From the NCBI RefSeq assembly GCF_000317065.1, contig NC_019690.1, forward strand, positions 62,001-126,000: DNA of 64,000 bases, in the 5' to 3' direction. The notes beneath the pieces were generated by a model that worked only from the letters and a program-made list of their open reading frames with translations, did not search any database and was not told the origin of the DNA. Position numbers and translations under genes: made by a program. The stretch is from Pseudanabaena sp. PCC 7367 (GTDB lineage: Bacteria > Cyanobacteriota > Cyanobacteriia > Pseudanabaenales > Pseudanabaenaceae). Shown in pieces: positions 18,506 through 29,400 of this stretch (its first letter is position 1; every line of letters begins with the position of its first letter).

Positions 18506-20194
18506 GTGTCAGGTCAATATATAAAACAATATCAAGTGCAAGTGTACAAGAAAGCACGAGAGGTCGGCTGCAATCAAAATGAGTCAGCCGAGATTGCCGG
18601 CATATCAGTCCGTAGCGGCAGCCGTATTGAGCAAGGCAAACACCAGCCCAAGAGTAAAGGTGAGCGAGATTGGCGCACCCGCCGAGATCCGCTATCAGGA
18701 GTGTGGGAGGAAGAGCTAGAGCCAATGCTTCGACGTGAGCCTCGTCTAGAGGCGATGACATTGTATGAATATCTAGCCGAGCATTATCCAGGCCAATATG
18801 AGCAACAATTGCGTACCTTACAAAGGCGAGTGCAGGTATGGAAAAGTATCCATGGCAAACCGCAGGAGGTAATGTTTGAGATCCGCCATCAGCCCGGCGA
18901 AATGGGTCTATCAGATTTTACCGAGCTCAAACAGGTGGAAGTTACCATCAAAGGGAAACAATATGAGCACCTGCTGTACCACTACCGTCTGGCCTACAGT
19001 GGCTGGCAATATGTGCAGGTAATCGAGGGTGGCGAGAGCTTTATCGGCTTGTCTGAAGGATTACAGAATGCGCTGCATGCCTGTGGTGGTGTACCAAAGC
19101 AGCATCGCACCGATAATTTGAGTGCTGCCTATCGGAATATGGCGGGCAAACGGCATAAACCACTAACCCAATTCTATGCCGAGCTATGTGAACACTATGG
19201 CATGAGTCCAAGTCGCAATAACCCAGGCGTGGCTCATGAAAATGGCTCCATCGAATCTCCCCATGGACATTTCAAGCGCCGGTTGCGCCAAGCTCTGTAT
19301 TTGCGTGGCAGCTTTGAGTTTGAGTCAGTGAGTGCATATCAAGAATTTATCGAGCAGGTGGTTGCCAAGCTCAATTGTAAATGCAGCGCCAAGTTTGCCG
19401 AGGAAAAAGTAACCCTACAACCACTACCGAGATATCGCTGTGCCGATTACGAAGAATTGACGGTGCGGGTGACCTGCCACAGCACCATTTCGGTGCGCTG
19501 CATTCTTTACACGGTGCCATCAAGACTGATTGGCAGGCAGCTGAATATTCATATCTATCACAACCGCCTGGTCGGTTATTTGGGGCAGCAACAAGTGGTG
19601 GAACTACCCCGTTTGCGAGTACATGGGTCAGCCAAAATCCGCCGTGCTCGCTGTATTAACTACCGCCATGTAATTGATAGCCTCAGGCGTAAACCCCGTG
19701 CCTTTATTTACTGCACCTGGCAGCAAGACCTATTGCCTAATCAACAATGGCGGCAGCTGTGGCAGAGGTTACAGGCTGATTTTGAAATCGATAATGCAGC
19801 GCGCATCATGGTTGAAGCCCTCTATATTGCTGCCAAGCACGATAGAGAAACTACAGTGGCCGACTATCTTGAAACCCAACTGCAGCAGGGCACTCTCAGC
19901 CTGAAGGCTCTACAGCAACAGTTCCTACTACCCCAGCAGCAATTGAGCGTACCTCAACTAAACGTACAACAACATTCGCTTTCAGCCTATGACCAACTCC
20001 TCGAAACCAAACCCGAACAATACTCTGAGCCTGATACTCAAACAGCTACGACTCTCGCACATGCTCCAACATTGGCAGACTATCGAGCAGAAGGCCACCC
20101 AACAGCATTGGGCTTACGACCGGTTCTTGCTCGCTCTGTGCGAATTGGAACTGGATTATCGCCAACAGAATCGGATCAAACGAGCTCTCGCTGA
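18506..20194 (+). CDS. istA: IS21 transposase IstA
   Basis: A 562-residue DDE transposase starting at a GTG. It has an N-terminal helix-turn-helix (ESAEIAGISVRSGSRIEQG), then a catalytic core with Asp in MGLSDFTELK, Asp in HRTDNLSAAY and Glu in HENGSIESPHGHFKRRL. The C-terminal beta domain and helical tail follow. The gene overlaps istB by about 200 bp in another frame, more than usual, so the true IstA may end by a different mechanism or the tail may be frame-altered. IstA binds the terminal repeats and needs IstB. Confidence 0.87.
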   Translation: MSGQYIKQYQVQVYKKAREVGCNQNESAEIAGISVRSGSRIEQGKHQPKSKGERDWRTRRDPLSGVWEEELEPMLRREPRLEAMTLYEYLAEHYPGQYEQQLRTLQRRVQVWKSIHGKPQEVMFEIRHQPGEMGLSDFTELKQVEVTIKGKQYEHLLYHYRLAYSGWQYVQVIEGGESFIGLSEGLQNALHACGGVPKQHRTDNLSAAYRNMAGKRHKPLTQFYAELCEHYGMSPSRNNPGVAHENGSIESPHGHFKRRLRQALYLRGSFEFESVSAYQEFIEQVVAKLNCKCSAKFAEEKVTLQPLPRYRCADYEELTVRVTCHSTISVRCILYTVPSRLIGRQLNIHIYHNRLVGYLGQQQVVELPRLRVHGSAKIRRARCINYRHVIDSLRRKPRAFIYCTWQQDLLPNQQWRQLWQRLQADFEIDNAARIMVEALYIAAKHDRETTVADYLETQLQQGTLSLKALQQQFLLPQQQLSVPQLNVQQHSLSAYDQLLETKPEQYSEPDTQTATTLAHAPTLADYRAEGHPTALGLRPVLARSVRIGTGLSPTESDQTSSR

Positions 20195-20759
20195 GGCTAA
20201 ATTACCTACTGGTAAAAGCTTTACCTCTTTCGATTTTGAACATTGCCCTAGTTTCAAATCAGCGCCACTGATCCAACTGGCACAAGATACGGCCTGGTTG
20301 GATAGGGCCGAAAACTGCTTGCTATTTGGACCTTCCGGGGTCGGTAAAACTCATCTTGCTGCTGCGCTCGGGCGCTCGATGATTGAAATGGGCAAACGGG
20401 TTAAGTTCTTCTCGGCCTATGCTTTGCTACAACATCTACAGCAAGCCAAACTACAACTTCAGCTTGCCTCTATCCTTGCCAAACTTGACCGCTTTGATTT
20501 ACTCATTATTGATGATCTTGGCTATGTCAAAAAATCTGAGGCTGAAACTTCCGTCCTGTTTGAGCTGATTGCTCATCGTTATGAACGCAAAAGCCTCATC
20601 ATTACTGCTAATCAGCCTTTCTCGCAATGGGATCACATCTTTGCCGATGACATGATGACTGTTGCTGCCGTTGACCGCCTCATTCATCATGCTCTCATTG
20701 TTGAAATTCATGCTGATAGTTTCCGTAAACGCAACGCTGTTGAGCGCTCGCAAAAATAA
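19989..20759 (+). CDS. istB: IS21 helper ATPase IstB
   Basis: A 256-residue AAA+ ATPase. N-terminal region LRLSHMLQHWQTIEQKATQQ, Walker A GPSGVGKTHLA (about 114-124), Walker B LLIIDDLGY (about 171-179), then ETSVLFELIAHRYERKSLII. This is a typical DnaC-like IstB that assembles on DNA and recruits IstA to the target. Complete and in the same orientation as istA. The last 96 codons are duplicated at the start of the window. Confidence 0.92.
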   Translation: MTNSSKPNPNNTLSLILKQLRLSHMLQHWQTIEQKATQQHWAYDRFLLALCELELDYRQQNRIKRALAEAKLPTGKSFTSFDFEHCPSFKSAPLIQLAQDTAWLDRAENCLLFGPSGVGKTHLAAALGRSMIEMGKRVKFFSAYALLQHLQQAKLQLQLASILAKLDRFDLLIIDDLGYVKKSEAETSVLFELIAHRYERKSLIITANQPFSQWDHIFADDMMTVAAVDRLIHHALIVEIHADSFRKRNAVERSQK

Positions 20760-20910
20760 TAATCGCTATCAATCCGAATCTTACTGCTCCTTGAGGTTCA
20801 ACATATGCAGTTCCTTTCAGCTTAGTTTTAGTTGTCATTTGCACACGTCATTTACATCCGCTATTTGCCAAGTAATTGACGCCGTCGAAATTGGTAATTG
20901 ACATTTAACA

Positions 20911-21198
20911 ACTCCTGAAGCAGATGAATTAGAAGTGCTTGCTACCCTGGTTGATATTTATGAGGAGAAGCAATTTCCAATCGGCTTACCCAGGCCTGCT
21001 GAAGCTATTCAATTTCGGATGGAGCAATTGGATTTAACGACCAGCGATCTCATTCCCTTGATCGGTAGCTGTGCTGAAGTCTCAGAAATTCTGTCGGGTA
21101 AGTGTGATCTGACCTTGGAGATGATCCGTGCGCTCCATGAACACTTGGGTATTCCAGCTGAGGTTCTATTGCAGCAGACTGGTATCTTGCGAGCATAG
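20911..21198 (+). pseudogene. HigA-type antitoxin lacking its 5' end (removed at IS21 junction)
   Basis: From the IS right end the frame reads TPEADELEVLATLVDIYEEK and continues to ILSGKCDLTLEMIRALHEHL and a stop at 21198. COG5499-type HigA proteins have about 30 more N-terminal residues ending in this TPEADELEVL stretch. So the IS21 has removed the start of the gene. A GTG at 20935 could give an 87-residue product keeping the helix-turn-helix. A second, more decayed relative is at 10181-10320. No HigB partner is seen. Confidence 0.78.
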
Positions 21199-21279
21199 GA
21201 GTCGAATTTGAATTGCTGGTTAATCTCAGTCCCAGCTAGGGTAACGTATCGATGGTTATAAGAGGCTGGATTGCTTTAG

Positions 21280-21319
21280 GGCGATCGCCCATGCAAAGGA
21301 AAACGTCATTATCATCCCC
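21280..21319 (-). repeat. 40-bp dispersed repeat, copy B
   Basis: Inverse of 8399-8438 with three differences by eye. It sits just downstream of the RelE-UvrD gene. The HIP1 octamer at one end is common in the window, but the remaining 30 bp are not explained by it. Confidence 0.6.
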
Positions 21320-21338
21320 TTCGCTGTCAGTGTTGAAG

Positions 21339-23477
21339 CTAAATTGACAATAATGGGCTTGGTTGGCCATGATAAGACGCAAAAACTTGTTTCTTTGCTC
21401 TAGTAGCTGCAACATGAAGTAGACTACGCTCTCCACTTATAAAGTGCTGTCTTGCGGTTTCATCAGCGCAGTGGTTCAGACCATTCTGAAGAGGCAATAC
21501 TTCAAAATTTAGATTTGGTAGAAAAACGTAATTGAATTGTAGCCCCTTGACACGATGCATGGTACCGAGTCTAACTCCATATTCAAAGGGATTGTCAGGT
21601 TGATCACGGTGAATACGTTTAGTAGGTATCTCTTTTTCATTGAGGAATGCTTCAAATTTTTCCATTAAAGTGTTGGTTCGAAAGGCCAGGCAGACACCAG
21701 CAAGGCTATTATCTTCAGTTTTGAGTTCATGTAAAGTTTGTTGTATAAATTTTATTTCATCATCAAGTTTTTCAAATCCTCGGATTACAGGAAGTTCACC
21801 GTGCATGAGTGAGCGATAATCATTAAGTGAATCGGTTCCACCGTCAAGATCGTCAAAGGTAACGCCCGCCAAAATAGCGGTGGCCCAGCGACGCGTTTCG
21901 TCAGTTGTTCGGTAATTGAGGCGAAGTTTTTTCGAGCGTCCGCGAATATCTATCCCACATTGACTGAGAGTTACAAGCTTACCGTAGATCCTCTGGTGGG
22001 CATCACCTACTATAAACATATCGTTTGGTTTAGGTTTACCAGCAATTGCTCGAAGTAAGGTGAATGCTGCAGGCCCCATATCCTGTGCTTCATCTACTAT
22101 GACTGCTTTATAAGGTAGAGTTTCATCCCCTTTAGCTTCAATAATTTTGGCAGCATCGCGGAATGCTTCATCCGGCTCGCGTAGGTTTTGTTCTCTGAGG
22201 AGATTACGGTATTCTTCTAATACTGGCCAAATCTCCTGGCGTTTCTGTCGGCTTAGGCGAGTTCCCCTGCCAACTCTGCGAGCCTTAAGATAGTCTCTCA
22301 AAGTTTGACAATCCTGCGCTAAAACTACATCTTGCCATTCTTCTTGATAAAAATTTAAAGAGAGACCTAAATCCACTGGAGCAAGAGTATACGCATCCTC
22401 CCATATCTCATGAGTTTTTTGATCATAAGCTATTTCTATCTCAATACCTTCTTGTCGAAAGAATTCTGATACCCAAGCATCCAAATTTACTACTCTGATA
22501 CGTTGCATAAGTTTGGGGGGGCAAATAGTTTTTAGGTTTGCTTCAATATCAACAGCTAGATTACGGGTAAAAGTAGTAAATAGAATGCGATCATTTGGAT
22601 CAACAAAGCTTTTCTGAACAAGCCACTTAGCCCGATGCATTGCGACAACTGTTTTGCCAGTACCAGCTCCACCTAGAACTCTGATGGCTCCACTCCAATT
22701 ACGTTCAACTAGTTTTCGTTGAGATGGGTGGAGAAAAACCCGCCATTTTTCTAGAGGAGCTGCCAACATTTCCTCTAACTCATTATCATCAGTGATGACC
22801 ATGAATCGACTGAGACTGTCAGCATTTTCCAGAGCTTTTTCAAAGTCATCGGGATTCACTTGCTGTACATCCCTAGTTTTTTCAAGCTCGCGAAAGACAG
22901 CATCTAATTCATATCCAGCAGCTAAGAGGATTAGGGCATCGCTGGCTTCGCTAGGAAGGTGAGGGAGCAATTTATCAACGTCATCATCTGTAATTACTTG
23001 TCGTACTGCTGGAAGTAAAATTTCAGGTACCCCTAACTGCATTAAATGCTTGTCTTTAATTTTTTGAAAACGACTATTTTTCTTATTATGGTTTGCCTGG
23101 ATTAATTGCTCTGTAGTTGATTTTGCTTGTTCAACATCAATGATTTGTAGCGCACCAGATACTTCATTAACCATGCAGGTTTTACGCTGTGCCCAGTCAT
23201 ATGCTTTATCATGATGATCAACCCACAAAAGAATATATACATTTCCCTTCTCAGGCTTAAGGACAATTGCACGGTAAGTTTGATCAATACGTGCAGATTT
23301 CATTCGCTTATCTTTGCCATTCCGGATTGACTCATAGTTGATGCCAGGACTAGTAGGAGATTGGCGAAACCGATTAATGAACTCAGACACTTTACTTTGA
23401 ATAGACCTGGGCAAGCGGCTGTAAGCATCAAAGAAATCATCGGATATGGCGAGGCGGAAAGTATTTTGTAGAGACAT
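21339..23477 (-). CDS. RelE-like domain fused to UvrD/Rep superfamily 1 helicase
   Basis: A 712-residue protein. Residues about 1-100 look like a RelE/ParE-type fold (FRLAISDDFFDAYSRLPRSI, KSARIDQTYRAIVLKPEKG, ILLWVDHHDKAYDWA). Residues about 240-705 are a UvrD-type helicase: Walker A GGAGTGKTVVAMH (about 268), VDEAQDMGP (about 460), VGDAHQRIYG, LNYRTTDETRRWA, GTMHRVKGLQF (about 639) and LLHVAATRAKKQ (about 684). It begins 12 bp after the large helicase gene, so it is the last gene of the four-gene operon. It stands where class 1 DISARM would carry other genes such as drmC. Whether the RelE-like part cleaves RNA or serves as a docking domain is unknown. Confidence 0.85.
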   Translation of the reverse strand: MSLQNTFRLAISDDFFDAYSRLPRSIQSKVSEFINRFRQSPTSPGINYESIRNGKDKRMKSARIDQTYRAIVLKPEKGNVYILLWVDHHDKAYDWAQRKTCMVNEVSGALQIIDVEQAKSTTEQLIQANHNKKNSRFQKIKDKHLMQLGVPEILLPAVRQVITDDDVDKLLPHLPSEASDALILLAAGYELDAVFRELEKTRDVQQVNPDDFEKALENADSLSRFMVITDDNELEEMLAAPLEKWRVFLHPSQRKLVERNWSGAIRVLGGAGTGKTVVAMHRAKWLVQKSFVDPNDRILFTTFTRNLAVDIEANLKTICPPKLMQRIRVVNLDAWVSEFFRQEGIEIEIAYDQKTHEIWEDAYTLAPVDLGLSLNFYQEEWQDVVLAQDCQTLRDYLKARRVGRGTRLSRQKRQEIWPVLEEYRNLLREQNLREPDEAFRDAAKIIEAKGDETLPYKAVIVDEAQDMGPAAFTLLRAIAGKPKPNDMFIVGDAHQRIYGKLVTLSQCGIDIRGRSKKLRLNYRTTDETRRWATAILAGVTFDDLDGGTDSLNDYRSLMHGELPVIRGFEKLDDEIKFIQQTLHELKTEDNSLAGVCLAFRTNTLMEKFEAFLNEKEIPTKRIHRDQPDNPFEYGVRLGTMHRVKGLQFNYVFLPNLNFEVLPLQNGLNHCADETARQHFISGERSLLHVAATRAKKQVFASYHGQPSPLLSI

Positions 23478-23489
23478 GATTCCTTCTCC

Positions 23490-26400
23490 TTACAGCTTTT
23501 CCCTGATTGCATTCATTGATTGCAAAAAATCATCAACGGTTACTGTGAACCATCCTGCCTGCCTAAAGATATCTTGATCATTAGAGTTAGCAAAAATAGC
23601 AACTTTAGCACTTCGCCAAGCAATTTCTGCTTCAGCAATCACTTTCCCACACTTGTCTTCTAACTCGTAACCAGCTTCGGGTAAGGGCCAGTCTTCTTCA
23701 GCCATACGTTTTACAAGTGGTAGTAATTTATCTTCTAGAACCAGAGCTTTTACGTTAGCCCATTGCTCACTTTTTAATGTCTGATCAGTCTGAGCAAGCG
23801 GTGGTTCAGCTGGGGGTAGCTGTTCTCCTTTGCTTATTGCTGCTGTGGTTATTGCGTAGACATGGGGTAAGAATTGATAAAGATTTAATAGTCGTAAGAC
23901 CTCATTCCAGCTTTGTTTAAGTTGAGAAGATTCTGTTTGTGTAATGTCATCAAGTTCCAGTAAGACTAGGCTACCTGAGGGGTCATGTGTTTTATGACGT
24001 GTTAAATCAGCTGCGCTCAATATTTTCAGGTTATCAGAGATTTTGACCTCTCCATGCAGCATTCTTTCTGGTGGTTCCCAAGTATTGAGGGCAGTTTTAC
24101 CAAGAATCGTCTCAATCTGTGCGATCCATGTTTGCCATAGGCTTTGATCCTGAAATGAGTGATCATCTGCCTGAGCGGTCGTTCTTAGTAAACCCCAATT
24201 TTGCCATATTATCTCATCTGGTTCGGCCAGATAATGCATTAGCCATTGAAAACTACTTTTGGTTTCAAGATCAGTAAGGCTATCACACTGATATCGCTTG
24301 TAAATTTGGGGTCGATGATTTTGAAACTGTTTATTGAGATGAAAGTTAAGCCCATCTAGCTTATTGTTACTTTGATGATGAGTTTGGTCTGATTCGATTT
24401 CTTGACTAATATCTTCCCAGGTTAGAGACCAACACCAAAATTGATTGCTGCGTAGAATGGAGATACGCTGTTTAAAATCCTGCCAGATCCTATCTTTATG
24501 GTATTCCCAGCCATCAGTAAAAATAGCTATCGGACGACTTTTGGTGCTATTTTTTGCAGGTTTTATCAAGAAATCTGCTCGAGAGGGTTCATGTACATTA
24601 TCCGCTTGACCAATTGAGACCTGGGTTTCAATTGTCCATGCTTGATCTCCCAGTTTGAGATAATAGCCAGCTCTACCATTGAATATTTCTTTACGTAAGA
24701 TAGCCACATGGCCAGAAGCAGATCTGTAACGTCGAACAACTTCAATGAATTTGCGCTCTAGTTCACTTTCAAAGTTGCTGTTGAGTTTTATTGAAGAAAG
24801 ACCCTGAGAAGTTTCCTTTAATTGGGACCAGTTTTTCATGATTGAGTTCAATAGGCTTTGCGCTTTGCTGCGACTGGTTTTATCATGATCAAAGCTATTT
24901 CGATATGCATAGAGACAACGGTAGCAACCATCTTTACCCTGTTCTTTACAACTACATGCGCGTACTACCTTAAGCGCACCTTCAAAGATATCTCGCATTT
25001 GTTCAGGTTCACTGATCAGCTGACGCAGATAGCCAGTTCCTCCTGGCACAGTATCGTAAAGGTATAAAAATGATTTTCGCAATTTAGAGTTTGGTTGAGG
25101 TTCTCCACTTATAGTGGTGTGAAGGTGTCCTACCTGGCCACCAAACTTTCTCTTTAGCCCCAATTGCAGAGCAGCGATAAAGGAATGTAATCCCTCAGGC
25201 GTCATGAAGTCATCATCAGGCATTAGAAATCGAATAGACTCAGACTCAAATTCACGGTAAAGATACAGTACCTCTAGTGCTTTAGCCTGGTCAGGTTTAT
25301 CTCGCCACTGGCAATTAATTGTGTGATTGTTGTGCTTATCACTGCGATGATTTAACATCACCTTGCCACAGCTACCACAGACTTGGAATCCCTGGGATTT
25401 ATATTTATGTCCAGCGATGGCAACAGTATCTCCTGTAGACTGCGATTCGCCCAGGTTTATCTCACGAAAACTAGTACGACTAATGTACTCAAATCCAAAT
25501 GGGAAATCTCTATCCTTTATAAGAAAGGTTTTTTCTCGGTAGTCGGGTGAGAAATCAACTAGTAAATGGCGTTGAAAAAAAGCTGTGCTGCGATCCTCGC
25601 TGTCATCGCCAAATCGACTATCTTTATCTGATGTAGTAGCCATCACCTGCCTCAATCGCAGCATTCGTTTTACTTGTCCTTGGTCACTCCACATTGGATC
25701 GCCACAACGTGGGCAAGATTTATGCTGTGCAATAGTTTCAATTGTTCGAATTGAATAATTACAGCTACGACAAATGCGCCAATCTTCAGGTTCTGATAGT
25801 CTCAAGTCAATTTGGTCGATTTTAACCCGTCGCCCTTCGGCGTAGAAAATCCCACTAGGCACTAATTCTCGAATTGCCAGATTCCCGGGGCGTTCGTAGG
25901 TAATAGGATAGGTGTCGTATCTATTACCACTGGATTGTTCAGTTTCTGGCTTTTTACGCCACAGGATAGACTTTAACGTTACTCCTGCTTCAGGAAAAGC
26001 ATAATTAGGTAATAGCCCTTCATCGGTGAAAAAGTTTAAAGTACGTTTCTGGTTTAAGTCCTTCATCAACGCCTGAAAAGCTGCCTTTTCGCGGTGCAGC
26101 TCATCTATACGCTCTTTATCTTGTATTGCTTCTGGGGCGGCTTTAAGCTTCTTGAGCTTATCTCTAATATTTCTAATCTGGCTACTTAAACGGGTTCGTT
26201 CCTTTCGAATACCTTCTAACCGATCCAGAATGCGCCAACTCAAGCCGCCCTCATACTGCTCACCCTCTTCCATAAACATATGTAGTGAATTACGGGTAAG
26301 ACTCTTTGTATTTTCTGTCGTAAAAAGTGCTAAAAAAGTATCCAGGAGTTGTCCCTGATATTCTCTGATATAGGTCAACCAGTTATAGGGGAAAGACTTA

Positions 26401-29400
26401 TGATCCTTTTTTTCAATTGAGTTAAGCACATTGTTCAATAAGGGCGCAAATTCCTGACTACTAATGCCTGTAGCGATCCAACTATCCAAACAAAAAGCTG
26501 TAAGCTGTCTTTGTAAGATAGCGGATGCATCTAAATAGCAGCCTGCCGCTTCAACCCTACCTGCGAGCATCTCTGGTGGTTCAGCATAGAAAAATAAGTC
26601 ATGAGTTCTTCCATTAGCAACTATGCCTACTAGTGCATTGCCATCTCTACGGCCAGCGCGACCAATTCTTTGTTGGAAATTAGCTGGACCAGGGGGTACG
26701 GAACTGAGTATTACAGTTGATAGATCTCCTATATCTATTCCCATTTCAAGGGTCGCAGTGGCAGAAATAAGGTTAGGATCACAGCGGCGTGCTCCAGCAA
26801 TAAACTGTTTTTCTAAAGTCTCTCTGTTGCTGCGAGTTAATAACCCAGTATGTTCTGCAGCCACAATCCGCCGCACTTCACCTTTTTGATAAATTTCCCG
26901 GTAGTAGGCTAAACCTGTTCGTGTGTCTGGTTGGTAATGTCCATTGCATCCAGATGAAAGGCAGCACATCCCTATAAAAATACGTTTTTCGATCTCACTG
27001 GTGGTGATTTGATGGCTGCAGCGATCACACGCCAATACATGTCCCTTCGTCTGTACAGACAAAGTGGACATAGGAATACCCCAAGCTTTACCTCCACTAC
27101 ATTTGTTGACTTGCAACAAGCCATATTCCACCAAGGCATCTAGGGTTGCATGGATGATTTCAACCAATTGCTCTTTGAGTAACAAGCTAGTAGGAGCAAA
27201 GACACGTTTACACCATTCCTCAGTCCAGCTATCTCGTTTATCAGGACGAATCACTGTCTCAAAGCTATCTGCCTTAGCCAAAGCACTGACAAAGAAAATC
27301 GGCTTAGGAATAGATGGCCCAATACGCGGCATGAAAGCATACTTTTGCCACAGGAAGGTGTTGCCGCCTGAAGCAATATATTTATCTGTGGCTGGCTGAA
27401 GAATACCACCTCGCATCCTAAGATGGTGAAGCAAACCCAGCAAAAACTCTTGGACTTTTTCTGTGGTTAATTGACGTAGAGCTTCAATCTCATTTGTAAG
27501 TTTAAAATGCAAAGCACTCGCTGCTTGAGCTATTTGTTCTGGAGCAAAGTTTGTTGAGCATACGCCGCTTCGCTCAAGTGATGGCCCGACAGCTGCACGA
27601 TGACCAAACTGGTTAACGATTTCCCAGGTTAGTCTTTCATTAAGAAGATTTAGAAGTCTTTCTTTTTTATCTACAGGCAGTTCATTATCATCACTGTTTA
27701 AAAAATTGTCCCATTCTTGCAGCCAGGCTAAATCTGTTGGTAAAAAAGTTGCTACATAATCAGCAGCGGGGTTAAGCCGCTTCTGCCAATAACCAGGAAA
27801 TTTATCTACCAAAGATTCGAGTGATAGACCGTCAGTCTCTGAAGCGATCGTCCGAGCAATCGCAGTACGCAATGTGGTGCGGTAGGTACGGGCACTATAG
27901 AAACCTGCTCTGTGTGCAGCGTCTTGGACTGAATCAGAAAAAGCTAATAATTTCTTATTTGGGTTGTAAGGAGTGGTGTATAGCACCCCAATCATTGCAC
28001 TGGTAAGGCTAGCAGCCTGGGCACCAATAATTGTTAAACCATTTTTGCTCCCACAATAGGGACAGTCATGGTTACTGACCAGTCGCTTCTGACCATTACT
28101 AGACCTCTCATAGTTTGTATCTGGTAACTCAACCCGAATCAATGATTCGTGACCACAACTTGTACAGAAATTAGCTTTTGAGCTATTCAAAGTTAAGCAT
28201 TGGCCGCAAAGCTGCTTAGCCATGGGGTTGTGATGATCGCAAGGAAAAGCAAAAGTAACAAGAGGATTGAAACTGAAAAACGCCTGGTAGAAGCCTCTGA
28301 GGTTATCTGACTCTAGCCGATCGGCTCCCTGGCTTGTTTTTACTCCACCCCATCCAGTAGCACCGCAATCCCGACAGTGCAGTACTGGTAGATTATTTGG
28401 CATTTTTCCTAGGCTAGATTCAGGCGCAGTATTTGCCAAATCATCCGAAAACAAGAGATTTGGTTCTTGCTCTATACTGGCAACCATACGTCGCAGCTCA
28501 CGAAACCAGTAGTTCAATCGCAGATTTACCCAGGGTAAAATCAACTCATTGCCATTGGGCTTTTCAACACTACGGCGAGCAGTAGCGATCAGGCTGAGCA
28601 AACTATCTAGTAAAAGTTGGTGATACTCTGGAGAAGCCTGAGTTTGAATACCAACTAGTCTGCCAACATGTTCAACTAATTCAGAGTAGGTTTGAGGTGT
28701 ACTACTAAGCTTACGAAGTAGATTTTGTACAATCGGTAAGGTTTTAAGTTCTTGTCCTAGTTGCTTGCGCCAGTTTTCGTTTTGTAAATCAGGAGCATAC
28801 TCTTGAAGCCACAGCTTAACCTGCTTTTGTATATAGTCATCAGGGTTATCATAGCGATCGAAATTTAGCTCTTCAATTTGCTCAGGCTCGGGAATAGGTA
28901 GCAATTTGGTCATGAGATCTGGTTGATCGAACAAGAACTCATTGACGCTGAGGCGATCCTCCTCAATCAAAGCTCCGTCATGAAAAGGTTCATTGAATAT
29001 GGTGGTGGCATATGCCAGCATTTCCTGCTTATTACCCTCTCCACCCAGGGTGGCAGAAGTACCAACACAAGCTAGGTGATCTTTAGGGGTCTTCAGGCGA
29101 TGTTTGAGGCGACGCAACAAACAAGCAAGATCAGTACCCTGAGCGCCATCGAAGGTATGGAACTCATCAACAATGATGTAACGCAGGGTCTCTGGTAGGT
29201 TATAGCGCCAAAGTCTTTGACTATCAGGCTGGATGAGCAGGTAGTCCAGCATTTTATAGTTAGTGAGCAGAATATCCGGCGGAGCATCCCGTAGCATATG
29301 CTTATCGGTGATTACCTTATCCGGTTGCATCCGACTGGTGGGAGTCTCGTCTCGATCGCCCACATATAATCCAGCAGTTACTTTACCATTGAGGTTCGGG

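Larger units (their letters stand above)
18331..20910 (+). mobile_element. IS21-family element, copy 2 (complete)
   Basis: A 2580-bp element with istA and istB. The left end TGTTAGGCGACAATTACC and the inverse of the right end, TGTTAAATGTCAATTACC, match as terminal repeats. Internal repeats also match (ATTACTTGGCA on both sides). The right part is shared with 1-442. The left flank is the end of one higA gene and the right flank the middle of another, so insertion was accompanied by loss of sequence or by recombination. No clear 4-8 bp target duplication is seen. Confidence 0.87.

Noticed and set aside
21236-21436. 66-residue minus-strand frame downstream of the RelE-UvrD gene
   Set aside because: Overlaps the helicase C-terminus in another frame; only its GDDNDVFL stretch is interesting, and that is covered by the 40-bp repeat.
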